Shown: piece by piece, positions 24,463 through 34,105 of the stretch
Layout of the letters: each line of letters opens with the position of its first letter
Numbering within the stretch: the first letter of the stretch is position 1
Assembly (NCBI GenBank): GCA_947624215.1
Contig: CANQJJ010000001.1
Location: 1-64,000 of the forward strand
DNA length: 64,000 nt
Direction of reading: 5' to 3'
From: an uncultured Clostridia bacterium
GTDB taxonomy: Bacteria; Bacillota; Clostridia; Christensenellales; Borkfalkiaceae
The notes under the pieces: generated by a model
Database searches by the model: none
What the model was told of the DNA's origin: nothing
What the model saw: the letters and a program-made list of their open reading frames with translations, nothing else
Position numbers and translations under genes: made by a program

Positions 24463-27017
24463 AACCCGTCCGTCTCGAATTTTGCGGCATCAATTCCTTT
24501 TCCGAACCCGCCGTCATTGATTTCAGCCGGCTCACGGACTACGGTCTGTTCGGCATCTTCGGCGATACGGGCTCGGGCAAGAGCACCATCCTCGACTGCA
24601 TCGTCTATGCGCTCTACGGCACGACGCCGCGTCTGCCGCAGAACAGCTATACGGAGTTCATCAACTACCGTTGCCGCGAGGCATATATCGATTTTACCTT
24701 TGAGATCTACTTCGAGGGCAAGCGCAGGACCTACCGTATCGTGCACAAGCTCAAGCGGCAGGGCAGCGACGCCCACACCGTCTCGCTGGCGGAATTGGAA
24801 GAGGGAGGAGAGATCCCCGTCTCTTCGAGCGTCAGGGAGGCCTATGAGAAGATAGAGCAGATCATCGGGCTCAACCAAAACGATTTCTCCAAGTGCATCG
24901 CCCTGCCGCAGGGGGAATTTTCCCAATTCGTCAAGGCGCCTGCGCGGGAACGTCTCCGCCTCATCGCGGGGCTGTTCGACCTCGAAAAATACGGCCTGCG
25001 CCTCACCCAGCGGATCAACGAGCAGAGCGGTGCGGTCAAACTCCGCGTTGATGTGCTCGATGCCAAGCTGGAGGCCTATGCGGACATCACGGAGGAAGGG
25101 AACAAAGCGCTCGAGACGCGGATCGCCGAATTGAAGAGCGGAAAAGATGCGCTCGGGCAGGAGGCCGCCAAACTCCGCGAGGACGAAAAGGCCTATTCGG
25201 CACGCCTTGTGCGCCGCCGTGAGGCCGAGGAGGCGTCGGCACGCCTTGCCGCACTCGAACAAAGACGTCCCGCCATGGAGGAACTCGGCGGCGAACTCTC
25301 CCGCTTGGAGCGTGCCGTCGCCGTATGCAATGCCGCCAAGGAGGGGGCCGCCCTCCGCAAACGGGCAGAGGAGGCGGACAGGCAGTTCGGGGAGGCCGAA
25401 GCCAAGCTCGCCGCCGCGGCGGAGGCCTCCGCCGCGCTCCCCCCCGAACGGTTAGACGGGCTCGACGCGGAGATCGCCTCGCTCAATGCAGGCGTCGCGC
25501 AGGCAGAGACCGCAGAGGTCCGCAGAGCCGCGCGTGAGCGTGCCCTCGGGCGCCTTGCGGAGATCTCGCGGGAGCTCGGGGATGGGGAAGGGCAGGAAGT
25601 CTTTGCCTATGAAGACGAAAAGCGTGCACTCGAAGAACGGCTCGCGGCGTGCGGGACGGGCTTGACGGGTTTGCCGGGGGAGGGCAAAGAAGCCTTTTTC
25701 CGCGCGGAATACGCGCAGTTTTCCGACGAACTGGATATGCTCACGGAAAAGTATCCCGAGATATCGCCCGACAGCACGCCCCTCTCGGAGAAATACCGCG
25801 CCCTTTCCCGCGGGGAAGAAGCGGATCTCGATAAGCTCTGCCGTGCCTATGAGGCACGGGAGGAGGAGAGAAAAAAGATCGGCGACGCCCTCTTTGCCCT
25901 GCGGGAGAAGCGGGAGGCCCACGCCCTGCGGGCACAGCGCACTGCACAGCTCGTCTCCGAACGGGAACGCCTCACGGCGGAACTCGGGGAGAACGGAGAG
26001 CCGGACGGATCGCCCTCCGCCGCGGAATTGCGGCAACAGCTCAGGGAAAAACAGGAGGAGAGAAGAAGGCTCTCCCTGCTCGCGCGCAGGCTCACCGAGG
26101 CGCATACGGCGGCCCAAACTGCCTATGCGGCCGCAGAGGAGCGCAGAAACGGCGCACGTCTCGCACTCGAAGAGGGCATCGTGCGCTACCGTGAGGCCAT
26201 GAAGGCGGGCGGATTTTCCTCCCCCCGTGAGGCTGAAGCGCTCGTCGAAAAGTACGGCGAAGGGGACGCCCGCAGCGAATACGAACAATTCAGACACGAC
26301 TACACCGTGGCAAAGGCCAAGTGCGCCGAACTTCCCGCGGAGGATTTCTCGGATACGACCCCCGAGGGGCTCTCATTGCTCCGCGGCGAGATCGCACAGA
26401 AGGAGGCGGCGCTCCAAGACTGTATCCGCGAGCTTGCCCTCGCCGAAGACCGCCTCAGTTTCTGTATCGGCGGGCTCAAAGAGAAACGGGCGCTCACGGC
26501 CGAGCGGGCTGAGATCTACCGCCGCTACCAGAGGCTTCTGCTCCTCAAAAAGCTCGTCGAGAGCAACCGTTTCGTCGAGTTCGTCGCGGAGGAATACCTC
26601 CAGACCATCGCCGTCAATGCAAGCACGCGGCTCCTCTCGCTCACCGACGGCAGATATTTTCTCCGCTACGACAAGGGATTCACGGTGGGGGACAACTTCA
26701 ACAGCGGGCTGGCGCGCCCCGTCTACACGCTCTCTGGCGGCGAGACGTTTTTGGTGTCGCTGTCCCTCGCATTGGCGCTGGGTGCGGAGATTTGCGCGCG
26801 CTCCCTCAGGCCCATCGAGTTCTTTTTCCTCGACGAGGGCTTCGGCACACTCGACAACAGGCTCGTGGATACCGTGATGGACAGCCTCGAGCGGCTCAGG
26901 AACGAACACCTCACGATCGGGATCATCTCCCACGTCGAGGAATTGAAATGCAGGGTGGACCGGAAGATCCTCGTGGAGAAGGCCACGGAGGAGAGCGGTT
27001 CGAAAATCAAAGAGTGA
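24459..27017 (+). CDS. sbcC: Exonuclease subunit SbcC (Rad50-type ATPase)
   Basis: This 852 aa SMC-like ATPase has Walker A GDTGSGKSTIL (Lys41), ABC signature LSGGETFLVSLSLALA and Walker B FFFLDEGFGTLD. A long coiled coil rich in Glu, Arg and Ala lies between. It is shorter than typical SbcC (about 1000 residues) and I find no CxxC zinc hook at the coil apex, so dimerisation may differ. The ATG overlaps the sbcD stop. Confidence 0.95.
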   Translation: MKPVRLEFCGINSFSEPAVIDFSRLTDYGLFGIFGDTGSGKSTILDCIVYALYGTTPRLPQNSYTEFINYRCREAYIDFTFEIYFEGKRRTYRIVHKLKRQGSDAHTVSLAELEEGGEIPVSSSVREAYEKIEQIIGLNQNDFSKCIALPQGEFSQFVKAPARERLRLIAGLFDLEKYGLRLTQRINEQSGAVKLRVDVLDAKLEAYADITEEGNKALETRIAELKSGKDALGQEAAKLREDEKAYSARLVRRREAEEASARLAALEQRRPAMEELGGELSRLERAVAVCNAAKEGAALRKRAEEADRQFGEAEAKLAAAAEASAALPPERLDGLDAEIASLNAGVAQAETAEVRRAARERALGRLAEISRELGDGEGQEVFAYEDEKRALEERLAACGTGLTGLPGEGKEAFFRAEYAQFSDELDMLTEKYPEISPDSTPLSEKYRALSRGEEADLDKLCRAYEAREEERKKIGDALFALREKREAHALRAQRTAQLVSERERLTAELGENGEPDGSPSAAELRQQLREKQEERRRLSLLARRLTEAHTAAQTAYAAAEERRNGARLALEEGIVRYREAMKAGGFSSPREAEALVEKYGEGDARSEYEQFRHDYTVAKAKCAELPAEDFSDTTPEGLSLLRGEIAQKEAALQDCIRELALAEDRLSFCIGGLKEKRALTAERAEIYRRYQRLLLLKKLVESNRFVEFVAEEYLQTIAVNASTRLLSLTDGRYFLRYDKGFTVGDNFNSGLARPVYTLSGGETFLVSLSLALALGAEICARSLRPIEFFFLDEGFGTLDNRLVDTVMDSLERLRNEHLTIGIISHVEELKCRVDRKILVEKATEESGSKIKE

Positions 27018-27028
27018 GGTAACCGAAT

Positions 27029-28708
27029 TTGGCAATTCTGACTCCCGTCACACTATGGCAGGATTTCGATGACTCCCTTCCCCCCAACGAGGAGTTGCTC
27101 GGGGAGAGAAGAGAGGATGGGATCGTATGGCGCGACCTCTATTTCTACGGGCGCAATGTCGGCTCGGGGGCTGGGCGCGTCAAGATCTACGCGCGGTACT
27201 GCTTTCCCGAGGAAAAGAAGAGTTTTCCCACCGTCATGATCCTCTTCGAGGCGGGGTTGCCCTTCGATGAGCGCCTCGTGAGACGGTTTGCCGCCAACGG
27301 ATACGGCGTGCTCTGCGTCGACTACTCGGGTGAACGCGCACAGGGATATTATACCGTCTATCCCAAGATCGTGGACTATGCCAACCTCGCGAGAGCGGGC
27401 AGACACATCGACCACTGCGACCAGTCTGCCAAGGAGACGAGCTGGTATGAGTGGGCGGCGGTCGCGCGGTATGCGGTGAACTTTCTCCGCCGCAGGAGCG
27501 AGGTGAGCGCGGTCGGGGCGATCGGTCTGCGCACGGGCGGGGAGATCTTGTTCAAACTCGCGCCCTATGTTCCCCTCGCGTGCATGATCTCCGTGTGTGC
27601 GGCGGGCTGGCTCGCCTATCGCGGGATCGGCAAATTCACGGGGGACGAGAAGCATATCCTCGACGAGGAGCGCCACCGTTTCATCGCAGGCATCGACTCG
27701 CAGAGCTATGCGCCGCTCGTCAAGTGTCCCGTCTTGCTCGTCTCGGCGATCAACGACAGGAAGTATAACTTCGACCGCGTCTTCGATACCTTCCGCCAGA
27801 TCAATCCCGAGGCGGAGAAGGCGCTCCTCTTTTCCGCGCACGGCAGCGGGCTCGTCGGCGAGCACTCCCTCAGGGATATCGACCTCTTTCTCGATAAATA
27901 CCTCCGCGGCAGGACCGTCTTCCTCTCCCGTCCCATCACCATCTCCGTCGGGGAGGACGCAGAGGGGAATCTCATCATCACGGATACTTACGACCCCGAG
28001 GGCGAGATCAAGGAATTCGGCGTCTTCTATACCGAGAACGTCGAGGCCTACACGACGCGCGATTGGACGAGGGTCATGGGCCGCCCCGAAGATCTGGAGG
28101 GCAATGTCGCCAAGATCCCGCTCTCTCTATATAGCGGCACGCGGAAGGCACTCGTCTATGCCTTCGTCTGCTATTCCAACGGGTTCTCCGTGACCTCCAA
28201 GATCCTCGAGATCGCCGTGGATAAAAAATACAACAACACCTGTCCGCGCAGCCGCGTCATCTACTCCGAACAGGACGCCTACAACGGGTTTTCCGTCTTC
28301 CGCCACAGGGCGTCCATTGCCGACTGTTTCTCCGAGGGCGAGCGCTCCTCTCTGCGCAGGCTCCCCGGCTTCGGCGGGATCAAGGGGCTTGCGGCCTCTC
28401 CCGGGCTCATCTCCTATCGCGTGGGAGACCAACGTTTCCGCGCACCGGAGGGGGCCTCCTTCCGCCTCGACGCCTATTCGCCCGTCCCGGCGAGGCTGCG
28501 CATCACGTTCTATTGCGACGAGGAGGAAAAGGTCGGCTATTCCGTGACGGTGACTGTCCCCGAAAAGGGGAGATGGAACGGCTTTCTCTTCGATGCCGAC
28601 GACTTCAAGACGGAGACGGGCGCCGTGCTCGGCGATTTCTCCGGCGTCGTGTCCGTCGCCTTCACGGGAGAAGAGGACGTACTTATCAACAATGTTTTGT
28701 GGATCTGA
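27029..28708 (+). CDS. Large alpha/beta-hydrolase-like protein with Thr at the nucleophile position
   Basis: This 559 aa protein has an N-terminal alpha/beta-hydrolase fold (about 60-300): FPTVMILFEAGLPF, GYGVLCVDYSG, AIGLRTGGEI, CPVLLVSAINDRK and SAHGSGL. The GxSxG elbow is GLRTGG, with Thr169 where Ser is expected. Residues about 300-559 are beta-rich and unassigned. There is no signal peptide. It starts at TTG 27029 with GAGGT 8 nt upstream, 11 nt after sbcC. It may be an acyl esterase relative, possibly inactive; function unknown. Confidence 0.65.
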   Translation: MAILTPVTLWQDFDDSLPPNEELLGERREDGIVWRDLYFYGRNVGSGAGRVKIYARYCFPEEKKSFPTVMILFEAGLPFDERLVRRFAANGYGVLCVDYSGERAQGYYTVYPKIVDYANLARAGRHIDHCDQSAKETSWYEWAAVARYAVNFLRRRSEVSAVGAIGLRTGGEILFKLAPYVPLACMISVCAAGWLAYRGIGKFTGDEKHILDEERHRFIAGIDSQSYAPLVKCPVLLVSAINDRKYNFDRVFDTFRQINPEAEKALLFSAHGSGLVGEHSLRDIDLFLDKYLRGRTVFLSRPITISVGEDAEGNLIITDTYDPEGEIKEFGVFYTENVEAYTTRDWTRVMGRPEDLEGNVAKIPLSLYSGTRKALVYAFVCYSNGFSVTSKILEIAVDKKYNNTCPRSRVIYSEQDAYNGFSVFRHRASIADCFSEGERSSLRRLPGFGGIKGLAASPGLISYRVGDQRFRAPEGASFRLDAYSPVPARLRITFYCDEEEKVGYSVTVTVPEKGRWNGFLFDADDFKTETGAVLGDFSGVVSVAFTGEEDVLINNVLWI

Positions 28709-28738
28709 AATGAATGATTTCAAAATTGGGGCGGTAAG

Positions 28739-29389
28739 ATGAAGCGCCCCGCAATGCTCACGAGAAAGACAGAGAAGGACAATGCGCTCTGGGCCGTTTG
28801 CTATGCTGTCCTCTTGTTTGCCATGCTCTTCATCGCCGGGAAACTTTGGGTGACGGCAAACTATGTCGTCGTGCAGGTTCAGGGTCCCTCCATGCTCGAT
28901 ACGCTCTACGGCGGCAGGGAGGTAGGGCAACACATATATGTGGGCGGCGACTACCTCTATGTGCGGCGCACGTCCGAAGCGGAGAGGGGAGACATCATCA
29001 TCGTGGACGTCTCGGGAAATCCCTCTTTCAGCGACGACAAGATCATCAAGCGCCTCATCGCAAAGGAGGGCGACAGCATCTATGCGGAGGACGGCGTCGT
29101 CTACCTGAAAAAGGCAGGCGAGCAGACATATACTCCCCTTGAAGAGGACTATGTCAAGCCCGATCCCTCCTATAAGATCAAGTTCGGAGAAGTCGTTCTC
29201 GGGGAAGACGAGATCTTCGTGATGGGGGACAACCGCGAGATCAGTGCGGATTCGCGCATCCTCCCGTCCTCTCTCACCGAAGACGAGATCTTCGGCGTCG
29301 TCTGCGGCTGGAATTTACAGCCGGCAAGCGGATGGGCGGCGGCTGAAGCCTTTTTCGTGCGCACCTTTCTTGCGGTCGATCCGAATTAA
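28739..29389 (+). CDS. lepB: Signal peptidase I
   Basis: This 216 aa membrane protease has one N-terminal TM helix (about 16-40). The catalytic pair is Ser51 (VQGPSML) and Lys104 (KIIKRLIAKEGD), and the C-terminal box is FVMGDNREISADSR. It cleaves signal peptides of exported proteins outside the membrane. The RBS is GGGGCGG. It is probably co-transcribed with the preceding gene and followed by degV. Confidence 0.95.
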   Translation: MKRPAMLTRKTEKDNALWAVCYAVLLFAMLFIAGKLWVTANYVVVQVQGPSMLDTLYGGREVGQHIYVGGDYLYVRRTSEAERGDIIIVDVSGNPSFSDDKIIKRLIAKEGDSIYAEDGVVYLKKAGEQTYTPLEEDYVKPDPSYKIKFGEVVLGEDEIFVMGDNREISADSRILPSSLTEDEIFGVVCGWNLQPASGWAAAEAFFVRTFLAVDPN

Positions 29390-29422
29390 CATAAATCAGG
29401 AAGAAATATTAAGGAGAAATAT

Positions 29423-30265
29423 ATGAACATCCAACTCACCGCTGACAGTACTTGCGATCTCGGTCCCCATATCCAAGAGCGCGGCATCGGGATCATGCCT
29501 CTCTCCGTGATCCTCGGCGAGAAGTCATTCCTCGACGGCGTCACCATCGTCCCGCAGGATATCTTCGATTACTACGAAAAGACGGGCGGGCTCCCCAAGA
29601 CGGCCGCGCCGAGCATTGCCGACTTCGAGGAGTTCTTCGGAAAGTATGTAGACGAGGGCAAGACGGTCATCCACTACAATATTTCCGCGAAATCTTCCTC
29701 TTCGCATCTGTATGCCGCCGAGGCCGCCAAGAATTTCCCCGGGAGCGTGTATGTCGTCGACACCAAGGCGCTCTCTTCGGGGCAGGGCCTGCTCGTCATG
29801 AAGGCTTCGGACATGGTCCGCGAGGGCAAGAGTGCCGAGGAGATCGTCGTGGAGACCAATCTGTTGCGGGCCAAGGTAAACACTTCCTTCATCCCCGACC
29901 GCCTCGACTATCTTTACAAAGGGGGCAGGTGCTCGCGCATGACGATGTACGCCGCAAACGTCCTCAAGATCCATCCCCTCATCGAGATGCAGGACGGACA
30001 GCTCGTCGCGGAGACGAAGTACCGCGGCAGTATGACCAAGTGCATCGACAAATACATCGACGACCTCGCCGCCAAGTATCCCGCCTACGACAAGACCCGC
30101 TGTTTCGTCACGCACAGCACCGCCGACCCCGAGCTCGTGGAATTTGCAAAGCAGAAGGTCGCCGAAAAGTTCTCGTTCAACGAGGTGCTCGAGACTGTTG
30201 CGGGCTCCGTCATCACGGGCCACTGCGGCAGGAATACGCTCGGCGTGCTCTTCATCTCAAAGTGA
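29423..30265 (+). CDS. DegV-family fatty-acid-binding protein
   Basis: This 280 aa protein is normal length for the family. It begins IQLTADSTCDLG, has HYNISAKSSSSH and DTKALSSGQG, and the lipid-head loop region RLDYLYKGGRCSRM. DegV/FakB proteins bind a fatty acid and present it to the kinase FakA; no fakA is nearby. The RBS AAGGAGAAA is clear. Confidence 0.93.
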   Translation: MNIQLTADSTCDLGPHIQERGIGIMPLSVILGEKSFLDGVTIVPQDIFDYYEKTGGLPKTAAPSIADFEEFFGKYVDEGKTVIHYNISAKSSSSHLYAAEAAKNFPGSVYVVDTKALSSGQGLLVMKASDMVREGKSAEEIVVETNLLRAKVNTSFIPDRLDYLYKGGRCSRMTMYAANVLKIHPLIEMQDGQLVAETKYRGSMTKCIDKYIDDLAAKYPAYDKTRCFVTHSTADPELVEFAKQKVAEKFSFNEVLETVAGSVITGHCGRNTLGVLFISK

Positions 30266-30272
30266 GGAAGAT

Positions 30273-30785
30273 ATGGTAAAACTCTATCGGGATGCAGACC
30301 TGTGGGAGTGCTGCATACAACGGCGGAAGATCCTTGCCGTCTTTTGGGGCGTCACGGCGGCGGCTTTCGCGGTATTCTTGGGGCTGACGATCTTCTATAC
30401 CCAGCTCCCGTTCCAAGATCCCGCGGGACCGTGGGTCATCGCGGCGGTGTGCGTCGCGATCGCGGCCTACATGATCTTCATGTTTCCCTTCATGGGGATC
30501 AAGTATAAGCGCTGCAACGCCTACTTCAAAATGCTCAAATTCATCTCCGTCGGCCTCAAAGAGCACACCGTCGTGCCCTTTGAAGACATTGAAGATTGGG
30601 TGACGCATGACGGCGTCGACTGCAACGTGGCCGTCTTTGCCGTCAAGAACATCAAGAAGGATGAACTTCTCCGTCGCCAGATCTTCGTGGACGGAGAAAA
30701 GGATTTCCCGCCCTTCGAGGTGGGAGTCCCCGTGCATATTGTTACGCAGGGCAACCTGCTCATCGAGTATGAAATTCTTGAGTAA
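30273..30785 (+). CDS. Two-TM membrane protein of unknown function
   Basis: This 170 aa protein has two TM helices (about 19-42 and 52-74) with a soluble C-terminal domain predicted in the cytosol (VPFEDIEDWVTHDGVDCNVAVFAVKN). It starts 7 nt after degV with GAGGAAG as RBS. I do not recognise the family; the layout resembles small membrane proteins with a PH-like tail. It may be co-transcribed with pepF downstream. Confidence 0.75.
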   Translation: MVKLYRDADLWECCIQRRKILAVFWGVTAAAFAVFLGLTIFYTQLPFQDPAGPWVIAAVCVAIAAYMIFMFPFMGIKYKRCNAYFKMLKFISVGLKEHTVVPFEDIEDWVTHDGVDCNVAVFAVKNIKKDELLRRQIFVDGEKDFPPFEVGVPVHIVTQGNLLIEYEILE

Positions 30786-30860
30786 GGCATCGCGGGCGGC
30801 GGGCGCTTTGCCCGTATTCCCGTCTTGCCGCAGGATTACGATTTCAAGGAGTAAATGATT

Positions 30861-32630
30861 ATGGAAAGAAAGGACGTACAGGCAAAGTATAAGTGGCATG
30901 TCGAAGATGTCTTCCCCTCCGATGAGGCATGGGAAAAGGCGTTTTCCGAGCTGGAGGGCAGGATAGACTTCTCCAAATACCGCGGGACATTGCACACCGC
31001 GGAGAACATCCTCGCCTATTTCAAGGCCGAGGAGGCATTCAGCATCGCGGCCATGCGGGTGTATCTGTATGCCTTCCTCAAACACGATGAGGATGTGCGC
31101 GTCACCAAATACAATTCGTATCTCGCCAAGATCTTGTCGCTTCTGACAAAGGCGGGCGCCGAAACGGCATTTGCGACCCCAGAGCTCACCGCGCTCTCCG
31201 AGGAGACGCTGGACGCGCTCATCTCGGATCCCCGCCTCAAAGATTACGATTACATGCTCTCCCGCACCAAGGCGAGCAAAAAATACACGCTCTCCGAGCG
31301 CGAGGAGGTCATCCTGACCCATGCGGGCGAACCGCTCAACGTCGCGGGGGACGTCTTTGAAATGCTCGACAACGCCGAGCTCGATCTTCCCGAGATGGAG
31401 TATGAGGGGGAGAAGATCCGCCTCTCCCACGGCATGTATTCCGTCATCATGAACGGTTCCGACCGTGCGAAGCGCGCCGAAGCCTTCAAACTCTATTATT
31501 CCGCTTACCGTAAGATCTTGAACACCCTCGCGACGACGTATTACGGCAACGTCAAGGCAGACATCTTCTATCAAACGGTGCGCGGATACGGGAGCTGTCT
31601 CGAGAAGGCCCTCTTCGAAGAGGACGTCGCGCCGGGCGTCTATGAACGGCTCGTGGAATGCGTCAATGCCGCCACGCCCGTCATGCACCGCTATATGGCC
31701 CTCCGCAAGAAGGTGATGGGCCTCGAAGAGATGCACATGTACGACATCTATCCCTCCCTCGTGGAGGACGCCGAGCTCAAACTCTCCTTTGAAGAGGCAT
31801 TTGAACTCTGCCTCAAAGGGCTCGCGCCCCTCGGAACGGAATACCTCGAGCTCTTCAAAAAGGGGAGAGACGAGGGCTGGATCGACGTGGAGGAGACGGA
31901 CGGAAAGCGGAGCGGCGCCTATTCCATCGGCATCTACGGCAACCATCCCTTCGTGCTTCTCAACTACCGTCCCACGACGCACGACGTCTTCACCATCGCC
32001 CATGAGATGGGGCACTCGTTGCATTCCCACTACTCCAACACCTACGAGCCGTATGCGAAGTCCGATTACCGCATCTTTGTCGCCGAGGTCGCCTCGACGG
32101 TCAACGAAGTCTTGCTCCTGAAATATCTCCTGAAGACTACGGAAGACAAGAAGCTCGAAAAATATCTGCTCAATTACTTTCTCGATATGATCCGCACGAC
32201 CCTCTTCCGCCAGACGCAGTTCGCGGAATTCGAGGAGAAGGCGCATGCGCTTGCGGAGGGGGGCGAACCGCTCAACAAGGACAACCTCTCCGAGCTGTAT
32301 CTTGGGCTCAACAAGAAGTATTACGGTGACGCCGTCGTCCACGACGAGGAGATCTCCTATGAATGGGCGCGCATCCCGCACTTCTACCGCTCGTTCTATG
32401 TCTATAAATACGCGACGGGCATCACGGCGGCCATCTGCATCGCCAACCGCATCCTCAAGGAGGGGGAGAAGGCCGTCGAGGACTACAAGCGCTTCTTAAA
32501 GGGCGGATGCTCCACCGATCCCGTCTCGCTGTTGAAACTTGCGGGAGCGGATCTCACGACGGAGGCGCCCTTCAAGGCGGCGCTGGCCGAATTCCAAGAC
32601 GCGCTCGACCGCTTCGAAGCACTTTCGTAA
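30861..32630 (+). CDS. pepF: Oligoendopeptidase F (M3B metallopeptidase)
   Basis: This 589 aa cytosolic zinc peptidase cleaves short peptides. The zinc site is FTIAHEMGHSLHSHY (HExxH), with the third ligand Glu in FVAEVASTVNE. The N-terminus AKYKWHVEDVFPSDEAW is typical. ATG 30861 is preferred over 30855 because AAGGAG ends at 30851, leaving normal spacing. Confidence 0.95.
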   Translation: MERKDVQAKYKWHVEDVFPSDEAWEKAFSELEGRIDFSKYRGTLHTAENILAYFKAEEAFSIAAMRVYLYAFLKHDEDVRVTKYNSYLAKILSLLTKAGAETAFATPELTALSEETLDALISDPRLKDYDYMLSRTKASKKYTLSEREEVILTHAGEPLNVAGDVFEMLDNAELDLPEMEYEGEKIRLSHGMYSVIMNGSDRAKRAEAFKLYYSAYRKILNTLATTYYGNVKADIFYQTVRGYGSCLEKALFEEDVAPGVYERLVECVNAATPVMHRYMALRKKVMGLEEMHMYDIYPSLVEDAELKLSFEEAFELCLKGLAPLGTEYLELFKKGRDEGWIDVEETDGKRSGAYSIGIYGNHPFVLLNYRPTTHDVFTIAHEMGHSLHSHYSNTYEPYAKSDYRIFVAEVASTVNEVLLLKYLLKTTEDKKLEKYLLNYFLDMIRTTLFRQTQFAEFEEKAHALAEGGEPLNKDNLSELYLGLNKKYYGDAVVHDEEISYEWARIPHFYRSFYVYKYATGITAAICIANRILKEGEKAVEDYKRFLKGGCSTDPVSLLKLAGADLTTEAPFKAALAEFQDALDRFEALS

Positions 32631-32655
32631 CATTCTTTTCTACGGGAGATAACTC

Positions 32656-34104
32656 ATGCCGAATAACCAAATGCCGCACAACCTCGACGCCGAAGCCGCC
32701 CTGCTCGGGTGTCTCATTTTAGATGAAGAGGTGCAGTCGGATGTTCTCGAATCGCTCAGGGAAGAGGATTTTTATCAGGAATCGCACCGTTTGATCCTCA
32801 CTGCAATGAAGCGCATCATGGCCGACCACAAGACGGTGGATACCGTGACGCTCATCGACCAGCTCACGCGCGACGGAACGCTGGAGCGTGCGGGGGGATT
32901 GCAGACCGTCACCGAGCTCTCAGGGAACCTTCCCTCGGTCGCAAACTACAAGCAGTATTTTGCCATCGTGCGCAGAGACGCCGTGAACAGGTCGCTCATC
33001 CGTGCCTCCCGCGACATCGCGGAGAACAGTGTGCAGTCGCCCGAGGAGCGCTCGGCCATTGATTTCGCCGAGAAAAAGATTTTCGATATTTCCCAGCAAG
33101 AGGACGGGAACACGCTTTCCAACCTCTCCGACGGCGCCGTTCTCTCGCAGATCATTGATAAATTCGAGCAGATCGAGCACGACCCGACGGTCTTCCGCGG
33201 ATTGGAGACGGGCTTCCCGCAGCTCGACAGCGTCACGCACGGCCTGCAAAAGGGCAGCCTCGTCATCATCGCCGCCCGCCCCGGTATGGGAAAGACGTCG
33301 CTCGCGATGAACATCGTCGAGTATGCCTGCCTCAGGCAGGGCAAGACGGCCGCCGTCTTCTCCCTCGAAATGCCGCGCAGTGAGATCACGCAAAGGCTGC
33401 TCTGCGCCTATTCCGAGACGAGCATGGAGAGGGCGCTCTCGGGTGTGCTGCGCGGGCAGGATTGGAAACGGCTTCTCTCTGCGAGCGACAGGTTGCGCGC
33501 AAGCAAGATCTACATCGACGACTCTTCGAGCATCAAACCCTCGGAGATCCTTTCCAAATGCAGGCGCTTGAAGGCGTCCGAGGGGAAATTGGATCTCGTC
33601 ATGATCGACTACATCCAGCTCATGCAGAGCGACGAGCGGTCGGGGGGCGGGGAGTATAACAGACAACAGGAGATCGCCTCCATCACGAGATTTCTGAAGA
33701 TCATGGCCAAGGAGCTCGACGTTCCCGTCATCGCGCTTTCCCAGCTCAGGCGTATCCAGACCAAGGAGCCGCAACTCTCCGACCTCCGCGAGTCGGGGGC
33801 CATCGAGCAGGACGCGGACCTCGTCATGTTCATCAACCGTCCCGACGTCGGGGCGACCTCGGAGGAATTCGCCAAGGGGAACATCGTGAAGGGCGGCGCC
33901 TATCTGCAGATCGCCAAGCACAGAAACGGCAGATCGGATGTCCGTATCCAGCTGAAATTCATCGGTGAAACGACCAAATTTGTCGAGGTGGAAGAACAGG
34001 GCAAGCCGCGCGAGGAGCCCGTCTATACGAAAAAACAGCCCGAGCTCGCCGACCCCGACGAGGCCTTCCCGGCGGGCGGAGAAGGGGACATTCCCTTTGA
34101 TTGA
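32656..34104 (+). CDS. dnaB: Replicative DNA helicase DnaB (DnaC in Bacillus nomenclature)
   Basis: This 482 aa helicase has the N-terminal domain starting PHNLDAEAALLGCLI, RecA-type Walker A ARPGMGKTSLAM, Walker B LVMIDYIQLM and the SQLRR sensor. The C-terminal tail is long and acidic, ending EGDIPFD, which nearly reproduces the SSB C-terminal peptide. The gene is followed within 2 nt by ywlC. RBS GGGAGAT. Confidence 0.96.
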   Translation: MPNNQMPHNLDAEAALLGCLILDEEVQSDVLESLREEDFYQESHRLILTAMKRIMADHKTVDTVTLIDQLTRDGTLERAGGLQTVTELSGNLPSVANYKQYFAIVRRDAVNRSLIRASRDIAENSVQSPEERSAIDFAEKKIFDISQQEDGNTLSNLSDGAVLSQIIDKFEQIEHDPTVFRGLETGFPQLDSVTHGLQKGSLVIIAARPGMGKTSLAMNIVEYACLRQGKTAAVFSLEMPRSEITQRLLCAYSETSMERALSGVLRGQDWKRLLSASDRLRASKIYIDDSSSIKPSEILSKCRRLKASEGKLDLVMIDYIQLMQSDERSGGGEYNRQQEIASITRFLKIMAKELDVPVIALSQLRRIQTKEPQLSDLRESGAIEQDADLVMFINRPDVGATSEEFAKGNIVKGGAYLQIAKHRNGRSDVRIQLKFIGETTKFVEVEEQGKPREEPVYTKKQPELADPDEAFPAGGEGDIPFD

Positions 34105-34105
34105 G

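Noticed and set aside
30252..32381. Minus-strand 709-codon frame opposite pepF
   Set aside because: Antisense shadow of pepF with no start signals.
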